DNA of 33,135 nt, taken from positions 1 through 33,135 of the forward strand of contig JAEEQN010000035.1 in assembly GCA_016285345.1 (NCBI GenBank), read 5' to 3'. The DNA is from Victivallales bacterium. Its GTDB lineage: Bacteria > Verrucomicrobiota > Lentisphaeria > Victivallales > UBA1829. Below, one piece after another: positions 31,494-33,135 of the stretch. Numbering within the stretch: position 1 is the first letter of the stretch; each line of letters opens with the position of its first letter. The notes below the pieces were generated by a model. It ran no database searches. It saw nothing but the letters and a program-made list of their open reading frames with translations, and was not told the origin of the DNA. Both the position numbers and the translations under genes were made by a program.

Positions 31494-31569
31494 AATATAA
31501 TCTGCGTGCGCGGGAATGGTATGCCGGATTTATTCAAAAATATATACTATTTGTTCAAACTCCGTTTGA
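31494..31569 (-). promoter_or_regulatory. Upstream region of the GH43 gene: -10 element and inverted repeat
   Basis: A TATATT on the minus strand (31494-31499) is a likely -10, but no good -35 lies 16-18 bp upstream. TCAAAC-TCC-GTTTGA (31555-31569) is a perfect 6-3-6 inverted repeat and may be a regulator site needed for activation or repression. Confidence 0.45.
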
Positions 31570-31597
31570 GGGAAAACCAGCCCGACGTTACATAAAG

Positions 31598-31682
31598 CGG
31601 TCCGGGTATCATTGGATCAATGACAACCCGGACCGGAGGACAAGTCCTCCACTGTCGTTGTGCGCGGCTTTCGCTCGCGCAC
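31598..31682 (-). terminator. Three consecutive hairpins after the GH31 gene
   Basis: Hairpin 1: CGGTCCGGGT (31598-31607) with ACCCGGACCG (31626-31635) plus inner TCATTG/CAATGA. Hairpin 2: GGAGGAC-AA-GTCCTCC (31635-31650). Hairpin 3: GTGCGCG (31660-31666) with CGCGCAC (31676-31682). Hairpin 1, the last in transcription order, is followed by CTTTATG, a poor T-run. Confidence 0.6.
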
Positions 31683-31699
31683 GTTTTCGCACATAGACG

Positions 31700-33135
31700 T
31701 TAGAGTTTCACGGAGATCTCGGCGCCGCTGTAGTTCACGGTCTTGCCTTCGGAGATCTTGCCGTCGCGCACAACGGTCGCGCGGAACGTTTTGGTGCGCT
31801 CGCCGGTCGGATAGGAGCCTTTGCGCTTGCCGACCTTCAGCGTGGAGGAGGCGTCGTCCCATGAGAACGTGATGTCGGAGTATTCGCCTTTTTCGTAGGC
31901 GTAGGTCTCGTTGTCGTCCTCATGCAGCGTGAACGAGGCGTCCTTGCCGGGGTAGACGCGGATTTCCATCGGGGCGGCGGTCTTCTGCGTGGCGTACTCG
32001 GTGTCCTCGCCGTTGAACGGGATGATGCTGCCTGCCTTGATGAAGAACGGGAACTGGTCCATCGGGCAGGCGCGGCTGACGGTCCTGCCGCCGTCGATGA
32101 GCTCGTTGGTGAAGAAGTCGTACCACTTCGCACCGACGGGGAGATTGACGTCGACCGCCGCGTCGTTGTGGTCCGCGGAATACTTCTTCAGTTCGTCCGG
32201 GGTCCTCCAGCAGAGCTTGAGCTCACGCGTATAGAGGTTCTGGTAATAGTCGAGGCGGAACTGGACCTTCTGGCCCTTCTTCAGCTCGATATCGGTGGAT
32301 TTGTAGCGGGCGTCCGCCGAATTCCAGTCCTCGACGACCAGCTTGCCGTCGAGCCACAGGCGGAATCCGTCGTCGCCGGAGACGCCGATCTCGTACTTGC
32401 CGTCCTCGGGCGCGGTGATGAAGCCGGTGAGGCGGGCGGAGAAGTGGTCGCCGTTGCGGAGTCCTTCGGGCCATTCGACGAGGGGCGGTCCGGGCCAGGA
32501 GAGGTCGACGACCTTTTCGACGGATTCGCTGACCTTGCGGCGCAGGCGTTCGTCGTTGAAGTATTCGATCTTCACGCCGGGCTCGCCGTCGGGCGTGGTG
32601 AGCGCGGAGGCGTCGATGACCGGGGGACGCGGACGCGAGGCCTGGCGCAGGGAACGCGTGACCGGCTGGACGAGCATGGACGGGCCGAACATGAACTGGG
32701 CTTCGTTCGTGGTCGCGCCGGGGGTATCCGGGAAGTCCATGACGATCGGACGGGTCATGGTGTAGTGGTCCTGCGTGGTCATCCAGGCGAGGCTGTAGAC
32801 GTAGGGCATCATGCGGTAGCGGAGCTTCGCGCCGGAGAGATAGGAATTATATGCTTCGGGCGCGATGTCCTTGAATCGCCAGGGCTCCTTGCTGAAGCCC
32901 GTGCCGTGCCAGCGGTAGACCGGATTGAAGATCGCGAACTGGTTCCAGCGGGCGAGCAGCTCCTGATATTCGGGGTTGTCGATGCCGCGGAATCCGCCGG
33001 AGAAGAACCCGCCGGTGTCCTGCGTCCAGTAGGGCAGGCCGGAGAGCGAGGCGGAGAGGCCGCCGACGATGTCTTCCTTGAGGCGGTTCCAGCTGGCGGT
33101 GGTGTCGCCGGACCAGGAGAGGGCGGCATAGCGCT
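31700..33135 (-). CDS. Glycoside hydrolase family 31 (alpha-xylosidase-like) with inserted PA14 domain, N-terminus missing
   Basis: The last 478 codons; the N-terminal part and catalytic nucleophile lie beyond the right edge. The acid/base Asp is in LSWSGDTTASW (codon 33104-33106), followed by GGLSASLSGLPYWTQDTGGFFSG, NQFAIFNPVYRWHG and MMPYVYSLAW, all typical of GH31. Within the C-terminal beta-domain a PA14 module is inserted (about 32180-32590: FSARLTGFITAPEDGKYEI and DDGFRLWLDGKLVVEDW), a carbohydrate-binding fold. After it come PVGAKWYDFFTNE and FIKAGSIIPFNG, the normal GH31 C-terminal domain. Likely activity is on alpha-xylosides such as xyloglucan side chains. The long reading frame runs in from the edge, so the ATG at 32812 is internal. 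Confidence 0.92.
   Translation of the reverse strand, partial: RYAALSWSGDTTASWNRLKEDIVGGLSASLSGLPYWTQDTGGFFSGGFRGIDNPEYQELLARWNQFAIFNPVYRWHGTGFSKEPWRFKDIAPEAYNSYLSGAKLRYRMMPYVYSLAWMTTQDHYTMTRPIVMDFPDTPGATTNEAQFMFGPSMLVQPVTRSLRQASRPRPPVIDASALTTPDGEPGVKIEYFNDERLRRKVSESVEKVVDLSWPGPPLVEWPEGLRNGDHFSARLTGFITAPEDGKYEIGVSGDDGFRLWLDGKLVVEDWNSADARYKSTDIELKKGQKVQFRLDYYQNLYTRELKLCWRTPDELKKYSADHNDAAVDVNLPVGAKWYDFFTNELIDGGRTVSRACPMDQFPFFIKAGSIIPFNGEDTEYATQKTAAPMEIRVYPGKDASFTLHEDDNETYAYEKGEYSDITFSWDDASSTLKVGKRKGSYPTGERTKTFRATVVRDGKISEGKTVNYSGAEISVKL

Noticed and set aside
29442..31595. A 717-codon open frame on the plus strand
   Set aside because: Antisense to the well-supported GH43 gene; repetitive Val/Gly/Asp composition without domains.

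Overview
The window looks like a GC-rich chromosome segment from an anaerobic, diderm (Gram-negative-type) carbohydrate-degrading bacterium. Evidence for anaerobiosis is a class III ribonucleotide reductase with its radical-SAM activase. Evidence for an outer membrane is a LolA-like carrier, an MMPL exporter and lipid-A-type acyltransferase folds. Evidence for glycan use is a GH43 and a GH31 enzyme. A PVC-superphylum gut lineage (Lentisphaerota, Kiritimatiellota or Verrucomicrobiota) is my best guess, but no rRNA or marker gene here proves it.

Layout, left to right. (1) 1-529: start of a secreted alpha/beta-hydrolase, running off the left edge. (2) 856-4983: a minus-strand operon nrdG-nrdD-trxB. 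NrdD carries a fused C-terminal redoxin (CPNC), and the operon sits behind a sigma70-like promoter with two NrdR-box-like palindromes 32 bp apart. (3) 5329-7433: an MFS transporter and a divergent family-2 glycosyltransferase. (4) 7411-21346: a compact 15-gene minus-strand operon that resembles aryl-polyene (APE) pigment clusters. In transcription order: ketoreductase, ketosynthase, ACP, PlsC-type acyltransferase, ApeP-like dehydratase, LolA-like carrier, MMPL exporter fused to a lipoprotein-like domain, ApeI-like dehydratase, thioesterase, ketosynthase plus half-size KS-like partner, GT2-DUF2062, LPLAT acyltransferase, second ketosynthase plus half-size partner. Most junctions are 4-bp ATGA/GTGA overlaps. 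(5) 21523-23796: UPF0102/YraN-like protein, a small unknown protein and a UDP-sugar pyrophosphorylase in a coupled operon. (6) 23913-25979: membrane-anchored BspA-type leucine-rich-repeat protein with DNA-level repeats. (7) 26387-29456: accessory island with a Fic protein, an unknown multi-spanning membrane protein and a PD-(D/E)XK nuclease-like protein. A ~140-bp imperfect direct repeat flanks the last. (8) 29649-33135: secreted GH43 and GH31 (with inserted PA14 domain, running off the right edge).

How it may work together. The APE-like operon has enzymes for chain elongation (KS, KR, two hotdog dehydratases, ACP), lipid attachment and decoration (two acyltransferases, one GT2) and export to the outer membrane (MMPL, LolA-like). 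It shows no adenylating ligase or ammonia-lyase to make and load an aryl starter, so either these lie outside the window or the product differs from known aryl polyenes. The nrd operon looks self-sufficient for anaerobic dNTP synthesis with thiol reductant delivered through the fused redoxin. The left and right edges hold glycan-degradation functions that share Gly/Gln-rich low-complexity stretches. No tRNA, rRNA, transposase or CRISPR array was seen.
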